Source: Promethearchaeota archaeon (GTDB lineage Archaea > Asgardarchaeota > Lokiarchaeia > Sigynarchaeales > SOKP01). From it: a stretch of 64,000 bases of DNA. The notes below the pieces were generated by a model. It was not told the origin of the DNA. It saw only the letters and a list, made by a program, of their open reading frames with translations, and made no database searches. Below, piece by piece: positions 1 to 8,306 of this stretch (position 1 is the first letter of the stretch; each line of letters begins with the position of its first letter). The position numbers and the translations under genes are program-made. Location of the stretch: assembly GCA_019894875.1 (NCBI GenBank), contig JAGXNR010000007.1, positions 7,915-71,914 on the forward strand, read 5' to 3'.

Positions 1-1
1 G

Positions 2-298
2 GAAGGAATCTGCGGTTTTCCATTAAAAGATGAAGGTATCATTCACATTTTAGTAGAAGATGAAACCACGACCAAATGGGTACTCGAAGCGGCAGGCTTC
101 GAAGTAAGGGCGGTTAGGGAAGTGCTTGTAATGGATGTCGGGAATATCGCGGGAAAACCGGGAACAGGAGGGAAGATTGCTCGTAAAATTGGTGATGCAG
201 GGGTGAACATCGACCTCATATATTTTGCTGAGCATAATAAATTAGTTCTCGGAGTCGATAATATGGAAAAGGCTCGCACTATCATAGATAAAGGTTGA
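2..298 (+). CDS. ACT domain protein, C-terminal part (cut by left edge)
   Basis: The open frame runs from the window edge to a TGA and gives 98 residues. They read as tandem ACT-type ligand-binding units, with the familiar motif for a subunit sensing a small ligand (IGDAGVNIDLIYFAEH, then VLGVDN and KARTII). ACT domains usually bind amino acids and regulate enzymes, or act as stand-alone sensors. The N-terminus lies outside the window, so the full architecture and the true start are unknown. Codons here (GCG, GGC, CCG, CGG) look more G+C-rich than in the gene that follows. Family assignment is fairly safe; the ligand is not known. Confidence 0.7.
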   Translation, partial: EGICGFPLKDEGIIHILVEDETTTKWVLEAAGFEVRAVREVLVMDVGNIAGKPGTGGKIARKIGDAGVNIDLIYFAEHNKLVLGVDNMEKARTIIDKG

Positions 299-383
299 GG
301 AGAAACAAGAAAGAGTAAGTCTATAAGCAATATCTTTATACTTTATTTTTTAACAGATTGTAATTAGTTTAGTTATTCAATTT

Positions 384-2156
384 TTAAAATTCTAATTTTC
401 CCTTAATAATTGCTTGATATTTAGAATTATCAAATTGAATATATTTTTTTACTGATGAATCCCACATATAGAGAGGTTCCTTTATTTCATTGATATTATA
501 CCCCTCTTTACGAAGGTTGGACTTTCTTATTTTATTACTGCCAGTCACTTCAAGCTCATCACAAATACGAACAAAAATCGGGATTGAGTATTTTGGTAAA
601 ACTTGTATAACAAATCGTGAAATTTCATCGGATTTAAATCCAATGGCGGGATCAAATTTAATAGCAGCCATTCCTGCTTTTCCTTCATGATTTGGGATTT
701 CTATTCCATATACAGCACTCATTAATATTGAATTATGTGAATTTAATATGTTTTCAACCTCCTGGGTGGATACATTTTCTCCCTTCCAGCGAAAAGTATC
801 ACCGAATCTATCACTAAAAGAAAGCCATAAATCATCATGAAGCTCGAGTAGATCCCCGGTGATAAAATAAGCATCTCCTTTTTCAAAGACATCACGAATT
901 ATCTTTTGATTGGTTTTTTCTTTGTTTCTATACTTTGTAAAATTCTCGATATCCACAATTTTCATTAAAGACATTCCAACATCTCCTGATTCGCATTTTA
1001 TATAAGAACCATCGTGGTTTTTAAGAAATTCACCTGTTTCTGGATTAACTTTTGCTAAAGCGTGATATTGAATATTATTTCTTCCGATCATACCCGGAAC
1101 CTCATCTATATTTACAATTGGTCCATAACCTTCAGTTGAACTATAATATTCAAAAATATGTTCGATCTGGAAGCGCTCTTTAAATTTTAGCCAGATATCC
1201 TTTCTTAAACCTAAACCCAACATCTTTTTGAGAGTATGTTTTTTTTCATATTCAGAAGGGGGTTGGTTAAGAATATATCGAGGAATTTCACCGACATAGG
1301 TGGTGAATGTTATTTTATATTTGTGAATATCTTTCCAAAAATTTGAGGCAGAAAATTTTTTACGTAATACAGTAGTTGCCCCTGCATACGTCGCTATACC
1401 CCAAGCTGTACAGATGGATAGAGAATGATACAACGGATTTGCTATTAAAATGATATCATCCGCGTTTGCTTGAGTTATTGAATAACCATAGAATACACCA
1501 TTCCCTGGCATTGCGGTGTTTGTTATAATTACCGCTTTTGGTAGACCTGTTGTCCCTGAAGTATAGATATAATATCCCGTTTCAGTTAAAGTTGAGTTAT
1601 TTGTAGTTTTCGGGTTCTCCGTAGAGATATTTTCTAACTTACTTTTTAAATCAGCATATTCTGACTGAGTAGTTTTGAGATTATTTAATATTAAAATTTG
1701 ATCTTTTTTAAGAGGTAAATTGTTGACAACCTCTACTAAAAATGGCAAGCATTCTCCATCAACGATAAGATATTTAGGTTCCACGATTTTAATCGAGTGA
1801 ATTAAGGCTTGTCTTCTTTGATTAACATTTACTAAAGCATTAATTCCTTGTAGCTTATTTATCCCTGTTGTAACAAAAATATATTCGGGAGAATTTTCCA
1901 TCATCAAAGCAATGGTGTCCCCGGGTTTTAAACCAAGTTTTAAGAAGAAATTCGCGTATAAATTTGATTCCTCGTTAAATTGTTTCCATGTCCACGAATT
2001 ATCTTCAAAAAATAAAGCAATTTTCTCTGGTTGACTCTCAGCAAACTGCTCAACATATATCCCCACGCTTTGATTTGGATTTTCTGTTAATTTTTTTACC
2101 TCTGATGTATATCGATCATAAGCAGCTCTTTCTTTAGGAGTAAAATTCGTTTCCAA
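384..2156 (-). CDS. Long-chain acyl-CoA synthetase (FATP/FadD6-like, AMP-forming)
   Basis: The 590-residue protein activates a fatty or other carboxylic acid to its CoA thioester with ATP through an acyl-adenylate. The AMP-binding signature YTSGTTGLPKA lies near residue 195. A second motif near residue 340 (EYYSSTEGYGPIVN) and the C-terminal ITGDLLELHDDLWLSFSDRFGDTFRWKGENVST block follow in the order typical of the family. The GLGLRKDIWLKFKERF segment and the C-terminal end resemble the FATP/very-long-chain branch more than acetyl-CoA synthetases. The start is TTG, preceded by GGTGA about six bases upstream. It is transcribed alone toward the left edge. No transmembrane segment is obvious. 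Substrate length is inferred from family only. Confidence 0.88.
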   Translation of the reverse strand: METNFTPKERAAYDRYTSEVKKLTENPNQSVGIYVEQFAESQPEKIALFFEDNSWTWKQFNEESNLYANFFLKLGLKPGDTIALMMENSPEYIFVTTGINKLQGINALVNVNQRRQALIHSIKIVEPKYLIVDGECLPFLVEVVNNLPLKKDQILILNNLKTTQSEYADLKSKLENISTENPKTTNNSTLTETGYYIYTSGTTGLPKAVIITNTAMPGNGVFYGYSITQANADDIILIANPLYHSLSICTAWGIATYAGATTVLRKKFSASNFWKDIHKYKITFTTYVGEIPRYILNQPPSEYEKKHTLKKMLGLGLRKDIWLKFKERFQIEHIFEYYSSTEGYGPIVNIDEVPGMIGRNNIQYHALAKVNPETGEFLKNHDGSYIKCESGDVGMSLMKIVDIENFTKYRNKEKTNQKIIRDVFEKGDAYFITGDLLELHDDLWLSFSDRFGDTFRWKGENVSTQEVENILNSHNSILMSAVYGIEIPNHEGKAGMAAIKFDPAIGFKSDEISRFVIQVLPKYSIPIFVRICDELEVTGSNKIRKSNLRKEGYNINEIKEPLYMWDSSVKKYIQFDNSKYQAIIKGKLEF

Positions 2157-2457
2157 TTAACTTCACCAAAAATTTCCTAATAAATATATATTTGCTAATA
2201 TCAAATTTATAATATCTTAATATTTTTTATCCTTGATTTTTTATCGCTAACAATACCATATAATGATATCCTAAGTATTTTATATGCAAGAATTATAACC
2301 CTTTAATTAATTGCTAATTTCAGTTTACAACCAGACACCTAAAAAGCGTTTGAATAAGAATTATTAAGGTTATCTTTAATTATCAGTACTAGGCTTAACT
2401 TGGGTAAAAGTTTATAAATGTACAAAAGATATTATCTTATAATTATGATCTTAAGTT

Positions 2458-2520
2458 ATACTACTACAAGGTTACTCACAAGGATACTGTTATCTTTAAT
2501 CAGTATTATCGTGGTAGTAT
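2458..2520 (+). repeat. Imperfect inverted repeat in putative leader
   Basis: ATACTACTAC at 2458-2467 and GTGGTAGTAT at 2511-2520 are reverse complements apart from one G-T wobble position. They enclose a 43-nt loop containing the second copy of the 12-bp direct repeat. The arrangement could form a hairpin in the leader RNA or act as a DNA operator. Only the sequence symmetry is observed. Confidence 0.4.
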
Positions 2521-2563
2521 TGATCTTATAAGCGATACAAAACCGCCTGATCCTTTTCAATAA

Positions 2564-2593
2564 ATGCTTCACGGGTTTGTTCGCTTGAAGCAT
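2564..2593 (+). repeat. Perfect 8-bp inverted repeat in putative leader
   Basis: ATGCTTCA at 2564-2571 pairs perfectly with TGAAGCAT at 2586-2593 across a 14-nt loop that is more G+C-rich than the surroundings. It lies about 80 bases before the start of the FrhB-like gene. A stem-loop here could control translation or premature termination; the function is not known. Confidence 0.45.
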
Positions 2594-2671
2594 GATATTT
2601 ATTTGATAAGGTTGTTGGTGAGGTCGTTACCATTCAAGTATATAGGGAATTAAATAGAAGTTACTAACGAA

Positions 2672-4108
2672 ATGGGGAAGAAAAAGATGGAAGAGAAAAA
2701 ACAAGTAGTAAATTATTTGCAATCTAATTTTCTTGGGATTGGGTTTCAAGAATTACGCGACCATGTTATAAATAACCAAAATTGTATTCTTTGTGGTACT
2801 TGTACCTCTATATGTCCTCGAATTGGGATGAACGAAACAGAACCGACTCTATTAGAATATGATCCGGAATGTTCCACCTGTTTTAGATATTGTCCACAGA
2901 CATATTTTCCTGAAGAAATGTTTGAAAAAGAATTATTTCCTGAGAATATAACTAAAAGTTATCCTCTTGGGAATTATCAAAAAATAATTGCTGCAAAAAG
3001 TAATAATGAGGATATCTTACGAGTTGCTCAAAATGGAGGTGTAGTCTCTTCACTACTCATCCATGCTCTAGATACTGGAATAATAGATGGAGTTCTTCTT
3101 ACAGATAGAGATGAAATGTGGAGACCAAAACCCGTAGTAGCGAGAACCGCTAATGAAATTTTGTCATGTGCAGGCTCTAAATATACTATTGCTTCTACAC
3201 TAAGTATTTATAATACCACGATTAATGAGTTTAAACTAGAAAAATTAGCCTTTGTAGGAATGCCTTGTCAAATACAAGCCGTAAGGAAATTACAATTGTG
3301 TTCACCTCTCTCGAACGATTACGGGAAGTTCGCATTAATTATAGGGCTTTATTGTTTCTCAAACTATTCATATAATTTAATGCACACATTTATTCAAGGA
3401 GAACTGGGAATTTCACTAAGTAATATAGAGAAGATGGACGTTTCACATGGTAAGTTCTATATTTATTTGAAAGATGAGACTATCAAAGAGGTTCCAATAA
3501 AAGAGATCAAGAAATATACTTGGATAAGTTGTCACTATTGTAAAGACTATACTGCTGAGATTGCAGATATATCCGTTGGAAGTGTGGGTGCTTCTAAGAA
3601 TGATTTGAATAGTGTTATAGTACGAACTGATATTGGTGCAAAAATCTTTAATGAAGCAGTAAAAACTAAGAAGATTCTTACTTCAGATGGTATTGACGTT
3701 CCTAAAATTGAGAAAGAATCATTGAGAAAGAAAACTCAGATAACACTAATAGATGGCAAAATATTAGAAGCTCTACGATTCTTAAATATTCCCGATGTTG
3801 AAATAAAGACTTATACAACTTTAATGTCATTAGGAAGTGCTAACGAATCGATATTGAGTAAAGTAATGAAAATGGAAAAAGATCTTACAAAAATGACTCT
3901 TAATAAACTTAAAGAACGTAAATGGATCACAGCTACAAATGGGCTTTACAGCTCTAGTAATCCTAAATTGGTAATCAACAATGAGATTAATAGAGTGAGA
4001 AATGAATTCTTGGAAAAAATTAAGAAACTCAAAACCGAAGTCCTTCCTAATTTAGAAACAGTATATGCGCAAAACAACCATTTACGACAAAATGAAAATT
4101 ATGAGTAG
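2672..4108 (+). CDS. F420 hydrogenase/dehydrogenase beta-subunit-like iron-sulfur flavoprotein
   Basis: The 478-residue protein has an N-terminal ferredoxin-like motif (C38, C41, C44, C48) and a second cysteine pair (CSTCFRYCP, near residue 68). The FrhB/FdhB-type N- and C-terminal domains follow, including GGVVSSLL, GMPCQIQAVRKL and WISCHYCKDYTAEIADISVG. Family members move electrons between FAD, iron-sulfur clusters and coenzyme F420 or a protein partner. About 100 residues after the FrhB core have a helical, Lys/Glu-rich look and may bind a partner. Two ATGs (2672 and 2687) could start it; 2672 is kept. No hydrogenase or dehydrogenase partner gene is adjacent, so its electron donor is unknown. 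Confidence 0.8.
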   Translation: MGKKKMEEKKQVVNYLQSNFLGIGFQELRDHVINNQNCILCGTCTSICPRIGMNETEPTLLEYDPECSTCFRYCPQTYFPEEMFEKELFPENITKSYPLGNYQKIIAAKSNNEDILRVAQNGGVVSSLLIHALDTGIIDGVLLTDRDEMWRPKPVVARTANEILSCAGSKYTIASTLSIYNTTINEFKLEKLAFVGMPCQIQAVRKLQLCSPLSNDYGKFALIIGLYCFSNYSYNLMHTFIQGELGISLSNIEKMDVSHGKFYIYLKDETIKEVPIKEIKKYTWISCHYCKDYTAEIADISVGSVGASKNDLNSVIVRTDIGAKIFNEAVKTKKILTSDGIDVPKIEKESLRKKTQITLIDGKILEALRFLNIPDVEIKTYTTLMSLGSANESILSKVMKMEKDLTKMTLNKLKERKWITATNGLYSSSNPKLVINNEINRVRNEFLEKIKKLKTEVLPNLETVYAQNNHLRQNENYE

Positions 4109-4136
4109 TATCTAAAAATCTGGATGAAGCACTATT

Positions 4137-5666
4137 TTAGTCTCGATCACGATTATTTACTCTGGTTTGGGAGTTAATGAATTTTTGGTAATCATGAAGT
4201 TTTTTTAAAACAATTGGACCGTTCTCTGGATTTCCCCCAAAAACCATGATTTTGTTTTCATCATATTTTTCCATAGAAAGACCGCCTAAACTGGAAGTAA
4301 AGGAAATATAGATAATTTTTTTGTCGGGGAATTTCTGGCATAATTGAATTTCATTTTCAATGGCCATATCGTGTCGATTCCCCATCCTGTCCAACATTGT
4401 TTCTACTAATTTTTTACCATATTCATTTGTAGGTTTTAAAAGTTTCATTCGATCTATGAATCTTGCAGAGGACATTGTTAATATTACATCAAAGCAATCA
4501 GAGTTTAACATTAGTTCTATTACATTACGATAAGCATTAGGATTGCGAGTGGCAACCAGGTCAACAGGATTATTATGGCTCCAATAAAATGGTAGATGTT
4601 TTGAAATTTCTTCTATTAGTTTAGGACCGTTTGGTTCTGTTCTTAAATCAACAACATTAATCCCATGTTTTTCGCAAAGGTCAGTAAGATGAACTACAAA
4701 ACCCCCTCCCCCACTAATGATACCCGCCCTAAGGCGACCATTAGTAGGAAGTGGCAGTAAGTATTGTGCTCCTTTAACTAAATAGATAAACTGTTCTATT
4801 TGATCTGCAGATATCACCCCTGTCTGTTTAAAAACCGATTTGTAAAGATCTAATGAACCTGCAATAGATCCTGTATGACTGTTAGCGGCTCTAGCGCCAC
4901 TTTGAGAGGTTCCTGCTTTAAGGAAAATGATTGGTTTTGACTTCGTAGTCTCTCTACAAATATCCACGAATCTCGATCCTGCACGTAATCCTTCAGCAAA
5001 TAATGCAATTGTTTTGGTTTCTTTATCTCGAGCATAATATTCTAAATAATCTTCTAAGGTAAGGGAAGCTTCATTCCCACTAGATACAAAATATCTAATC
5101 TGTTGAAAAGCATTGCATAAAATAGTACCCATTGTTCCTGATTGGGAGACAATTGATAAACTTCCTGGTCTCGGCATCATAAACCCAAAACCTAAATGGA
5201 GAGGAGATGATTGATCCTCGGATGAATAAAAACCCATAGAGTTAGGTCCTACAAAAATTAATCCTCCCTTTTCAGCGGTTTTAACTAATTCTTTATTTTC
5301 ATCTTGTCTTTCTTCAGTTTTGACTTCACCAAACCCGGCTGTAATAATGGCTGCGGCTCTTACATCGTTTTCAATAGCATGTTTTACTGAATCAACTACT
5401 GCGTGGGGAGGAACTACTATTCCAACAAGATCAATAGGCTCTGGACATTTATCAAGTGAGGGATAGACATCATGTTCTAAAATTTTACTAGTTTCATATT
5501 TCGGATTGGGATTTATCCCATAAAGATTCTTGGTAAACCCACAGCTTAAAACACTAGAAAATACCGCAGATCCAATTTTCATCAGACTATCAGTTGCTCC
5601 GATAACTGCCACATTTTTAGGATTAAACAAAAATTTCATTAATTCTAACTTTTCTTCAACATCCAT
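4137..5666 (-). CDS. Acyl-CoA synthetase (NDP-forming), alpha-type subunit
   Basis: The 509-residue protein has an N-terminal CoA-binding Rossmann domain (NVAVIGATDS near residue 19) and two succinyl-CoA-ligase-like domains. The phosphorylated histidine is H264 in ANSHTGSIAGS, and the CoA-ligase motif SIVSQSGTMGTIL is near residue 171. These enzymes interconvert acyl-CoA, ADP or GDP and Pi with acid, CoA and NTP, and in archaea they conserve energy as ATP. The ATP-grasp beta part is absent here and no neighbouring gene supplies it, so a partner must be encoded elsewhere if the enzyme is a standard ligase. It is convergent with the FrhB-like gene and divergent from the 4-hydroxybutyryl-CoA dehydratase gene. 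Confidence 0.88.
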   Translation of the reverse strand: MDVEEKLELMKFLFNPKNVAVIGATDSLMKIGSAVFSSVLSCGFTKNLYGINPNPKYETSKILEHDVYPSLDKCPEPIDLVGIVVPPHAVVDSVKHAIENDVRAAAIITAGFGEVKTEERQDENKELVKTAEKGGLIFVGPNSMGFYSSEDQSSPLHLGFGFMMPRPGSLSIVSQSGTMGTILCNAFQQIRYFVSSGNEASLTLEDYLEYYARDKETKTIALFAEGLRAGSRFVDICRETTKSKPIIFLKAGTSQSGARAANSHTGSIAGSLDLYKSVFKQTGVISADQIEQFIYLVKGAQYLLPLPTNGRLRAGIISGGGGFVVHLTDLCEKHGINVVDLRTEPNGPKLIEEISKHLPFYWSHNNPVDLVATRNPNAYRNVIELMLNSDCFDVILTMSSARFIDRMKLLKPTNEYGKKLVETMLDRMGNRHDMAIENEIQLCQKFPDKKIIYISFTSSLGGLSMEKYDENKIMVFGGNPENGPIVLKKLHDYQKFINSQTRVNNRDRD

Positions 5667-5707
5667 TTTATAATCTCCGAGCCTTGACTATTAAATGAAA
5701 AAAATTA

Positions 5708-5719
5708 ATTAGTACTAAT
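5708..5719. promoter_or_regulatory. 12-bp perfect palindrome upstream of CoA ligase
   Basis: ATTAGTACTAAT is its own reverse complement and lies about 42 bases upstream of the ligase start, where a regulator could overlap the promoter. In A+T-rich DNA such a palindrome can arise by chance. Confidence 0.3.
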
Positions 5720-5943
5720 CAGATTATTAAAGAATTCAAAGAATAATAATTTTCTTAAAGACTATTTCTAAAGATATTTTCTTAGGAGAGATTATATTAT
5801 TCTGTTAAAAAATAGGATTAATTTTAGAGTAACTTGCCATAGGGATGAATTATTTATGAAATTCTTCTGGTAAAACCTTTTAATTCCTATATTTTTTGAG
5901 ATAATTAACATCAATATTCATATGATAAATAATTAAAACTTTA

Positions 5944-5960
5944 AATGATTTGAAATCATT
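5944..5960. promoter_or_regulatory. 17-bp operator-like dyad upstream of 4HB-CoA dehydratase
   Basis: AATGATTT-G-AAATCATT is a perfect odd palindrome with 8-bp arms. It ends 55 bases before the dehydratase ATG and overlaps the probable TATA/initiation zone. The size and symmetry suit a dimeric helix-turn-helix regulator. The regulator is unknown. Confidence 0.5.
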
Positions 5961-5968
5961 AGTAGATA

Positions 5969-5987
5969 TTGACTATTTTTTAGTCAA
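5969..5987. promoter_or_regulatory. 7-bp stem with T5 loop upstream of 4HB-CoA dehydratase
   Basis: TTGACTA (5969-5975) and TAGTCAA (5981-5987) are perfectly complementary around five T residues. The element sits 28 bases before the dehydratase start, just after the 17-bp dyad. It could be a second operator or an RNA hairpin in the leader. Confidence 0.45.
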
Positions 5988-6015
5988 GAATTTTCAATAA
6001 AAAGAGGTAAACAAA

Positions 6016-7503
6016 ATGAGAACAAAAGAACAATATATGAGAGATTTAGGGAAATTGAAAAAAAATCTTTATTTCGATGGTGAGTTGATTGATCGTTTAG
6101 ACGAGAGACAGATGCCATGTATTGATACGATTGGAACGACATTTGACGTAGTTGATGATCCTGAATATAGTGATTTAATTTTTGCAAAATCTCACCTTTC
6201 AGGAGATACAATTAATCGTTTCACTCACGTACATCAAAATACTGAAGATCTTCATAAAAAGCAAGACTTAACTCGGAAAATATGTCAGAAAGTTGGTGGA
6301 TGTATTCAACGCTGTATGGGATGTGATGGAATGAATGCCGTTTATAACGTAAGCTATGAAGCAGATAAATCAAATAACGGTGAAACACATTACCATGAGA
6401 ACTTTAAGAAATGGTTAGAACGATTTCAAAAGGAAGATTTAATTGCAGCTTGTGCCCAAACGGATATAAAGGGTAATCGAATAAAACGCCCTGCAGATCA
6501 AGAAGACCCAGATATGTATGTTCGTGTTGTAGAGAAACGAGAAGATGGAATTATAGTTCGGGGGTGTAAGCTCCACATATCAGAAGCTTCTGTTTCTGAT
6601 GAAATAATTGTTGTCCCCACAAGGGCATTAAGACCAGAAGATAAAGATTATGCAGTTGCTTTTGCAATACCAGCTGATTACGAAGGTGTTAAGCAGGTAG
6701 TTACTATTCATAATTTGCGTGAAAGGACACATTTTAAACGTGGATTTATGCCTGGAGCTACTGATTCTTACATAATTTTTGAAGATACATTTATCCCATG
6801 GGAGAAAGTTTTTCTTTGTGGAGAATATCAACATGCAGGTACTCTTGCGTTGTTATTTGCTTTATTTCATCGCCATAGTTATTCAGGATGTAAACCTGCA
6901 ATCGGAGATTTAGTAGTAGGAACAGCAGCATTAGCAGCGGAATATAACAACATTCATAAAGCTTCACATGTTAGAAGCAAATTAGCAGAATTAATCATGG
7001 TATCCGAACTCGGTTATGCAGCGGGATATACCGCATCCGATTTAGGAAAACCAGAAGTATATATGCCTGGTGTAGGATTTATTCCTTATGGACCTGGAAG
7101 TTATATCCCAAATTCGATTTATTGCAATGTGGGACGATGTTTATCAGGAGAAAACGTATTTCGCGAAGCAGAGATAATCGTTGATCTTTGTGGTGGGATT
7201 CCAGCAACCTTCCCCCATGAAGGAGATTTTGTAAATCCAGAGCTTAAAGATCTTCTTAATAAATATATAATGCGCAATCCCCAAATTTCTCCTCAAAATG
7301 CAGCTCAATTTTGGAGATTTATTGGCGATATGTACTGCTCAGCTACAGGCGGTGTTCATCTTTTTGGGAGTTACCATGGTGGTGGATCCCCTGTAATGGA
7401 AAGTATCGCGATTACAACTCAATATGATATTGAATCTAAGAAGGATATCGTAAAAAGAGTAGCAGGAATTGACGATGACTTAAATAAAAAGTACAAAAAC
7501 TAA
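6016..7503 (+). CDS. 4-hydroxybutyryl-CoA dehydratase family protein
   Basis: The 495-residue protein aligns by eye over its whole length with the FAD- and [4Fe-4S]-containing 4-hydroxybutyryl-CoA dehydratase/vinylacetyl-CoA isomerase family. That enzyme converts 4-hydroxybutyryl-CoA to crotonyl-CoA by a radical mechanism. The four cluster ligands of the clostridial enzyme are all present with the same spacing: C96, C100 (CIQRC), H285 and C292 (HRHSYSGC). The motif RVVEKREDGIIVRG is also kept. The ATG is preceded by AGAGGT seven to eight bases upstream. The gene stands alone behind two strong palindromes, and a T-rich terminator follows. It implies a route through 4-hydroxybutyrate or 4-aminobutyrate; direction is not shown by the sequence. 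Confidence 0.92.
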   Translation: MRTKEQYMRDLGKLKKNLYFDGELIDRLDERQMPCIDTIGTTFDVVDDPEYSDLIFAKSHLSGDTINRFTHVHQNTEDLHKKQDLTRKICQKVGGCIQRCMGCDGMNAVYNVSYEADKSNNGETHYHENFKKWLERFQKEDLIAACAQTDIKGNRIKRPADQEDPDMYVRVVEKREDGIIVRGCKLHISEASVSDEIIVVPTRALRPEDKDYAVAFAIPADYEGVKQVVTIHNLRERTHFKRGFMPGATDSYIIFEDTFIPWEKVFLCGEYQHAGTLALLFALFHRHSYSGCKPAIGDLVVGTAALAAEYNNIHKASHVRSKLAELIMVSELGYAAGYTASDLGKPEVYMPGVGFIPYGPGSYIPNSIYCNVGRCLSGENVFREAEIIVDLCGGIPATFPHEGDFVNPELKDLLNKYIMRNPQISPQNAAQFWRFIGDMYCSATGGVHLFGSYHGGGSPVMESIAITTQYDIESKKDIVKRVAGIDDDLNKKYKN

Positions 7504-7515
7504 ACAAAAAAAATA

Positions 7516-7551
7516 TTCTATTTTTTCATCTTTTTTATTAACTTTTTTTTA
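7516..7551 (+). terminator. Oligo-T terminator after 4HB-CoA dehydratase
   Basis: Three T-runs (CTATTTTTTC, ATCTTTTTTA, AACTTTTTTTTA) follow the dehydratase stop within 50 bases without a strong hairpin. This fits the oligo-T type of archaeal intrinsic termination. Confidence 0.5.
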
Positions 7552-7594
7552 TAACCTTTAAGGAAAGGAGTCATTCATATATCTTAAAACAGTT

Positions 7595-8092
7595 TTAAAA
7601 AAAGTCACTAATAAGGGTTAAATATCCTTCCTGTTCTAAATAATCTTTTTCTTGTATTGAACCTGTAGCATATCTTTTTAGAATTTCTTGTTGAAAAATA
7701 ATTTGAAATTTTGTTTCTCCAACCTCCCTCAGACGTTTTAGAAGTGGAAATGATATCTTATAATATAAAAAATGACTATCATAATAATTTTTAGACCAAG
7801 CACGAATATCCAAATCAAGTCCTATTAAAAGAATTTCTTCTGGAGCCATTCCTTCTTTGCACCTTGAAAGAAAAGAATTATCAATTATTTCTTCAATTAT
7901 CTCTTCAATAGAGGGGAAAGATCTGCTAGGTATCATAACTATAGGATCATCTCCTATAGATATAACTAATATGCTGTTTTCTTCATGATTATCATCACTA
8001 CTCTCTTTCAGCTTAATCTTTACAGAGATCTGTTCCTCTATACCTTTAAAATTTTTGATCGAAATACAATTCCTTGTAATTTCTTCTTTCAT
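7595..8092 (-). CDS. Hypothetical protein, 165 aa
   Basis: I do not recognise this protein. It has 165 residues, no signal peptide and no membrane segment. An acidic stretch lies near residues 29-37 (KESSDDNHEEN), followed by a mixed alpha/beta-looking region with an Ile/Glu-rich helix (SIEEIIEEIIDN). No cysteine or histidine clusters suggest metal binding. The ATG start is clear. It is convergent with the 4-hydroxybutyryl-CoA dehydratase gene and diverges from the MaoC-like gene. Coding potential rests on length and reasonable amino acid composition. Confidence 0.6.
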   Translation of the reverse strand: MKEEITRNCISIKNFKGIEEQISVKIKLKESSDDNHEENSILVISIGDDPIVMIPSRSFPSIEEIIEEIIDNSFLSRCKEGMAPEEILLIGLDLDIRAWSKNYYDSHFLYYKISFPLLKRLREVGETKFQIIFQQEILKRYATGSIQEKDYLEQEGYLTLISDFF

Positions 8093-8306
8093 TAATTTCT
8101 TGCTCTATTCAATAATTTGAATTATTTGTTGAGTAAAATTTGATGTGGTTGACGAATTACACAAAGAAAGAAGAAAAAAATTAAAAACTTTAGTGAAAAT
8201 GTTGGCTCTCATTGAATAACGACTAAATTTAAGAAAAATCGAGATTTACTAATAATAATGAAACTTAAAATAAACTATCTTTAGCCACAAAATAAACAAT
8301 TTTTGA

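Larger units (their letters stand above)
2157..2671. other. 515-bp intergenic region with possible structured 5' leader
   Basis: This is the divergent spacer between the acyl-CoA synthetase and the FrhB-like gene. The half near the synthetase is A+T-rich promoter-like DNA. The half leading to the FrhB-like gene has a TATA-like TTTATAAAT at 2411-2419. It also has a 12-bp direct repeat (GTTATCTTTAAT at 2369-2380 and 2489-2500) and two inverted repeats, listed separately. If transcription starts about 25 bases after the TATA-like box, the leader would be more than 200 nt long. No convincing gene was found; a 28-codon frame at 2445-2531 is discussed among the rejected items. Confidence 0.4.
5667..6015. 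promoter_or_regulatory. Divergent promoter region with several palindromes
   Basis: This 349-bp spacer separates the CoA ligase (leftward) from the 4-hydroxybutyryl-CoA dehydratase gene (rightward). It holds a 12-bp perfect palindrome near the ligase start and two strong dyads close to the dehydratase start, listed separately. An A+T-rich CTTTAAAT near 5939 could serve as a TATA box for the dehydratase gene. No gene was seen. Confidence 0.5.

Noticed and set aside
2445..2531. 28-codon frame resembling the N-terminal membrane helix of an ABC permease
   Set aside because: It ends after one helix, has no continuation in any frame and overlaps the inverted repeats; the likeness is generic for hydrophobic sequence.
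2408..2566. Protein-like 52-codon stretch (ending SDTKPPDPFQ) without a start codon
   Set aside because: No ATG, GTG or TTG lies in frame and no family is recognised; it may be chance or a decayed fragment.
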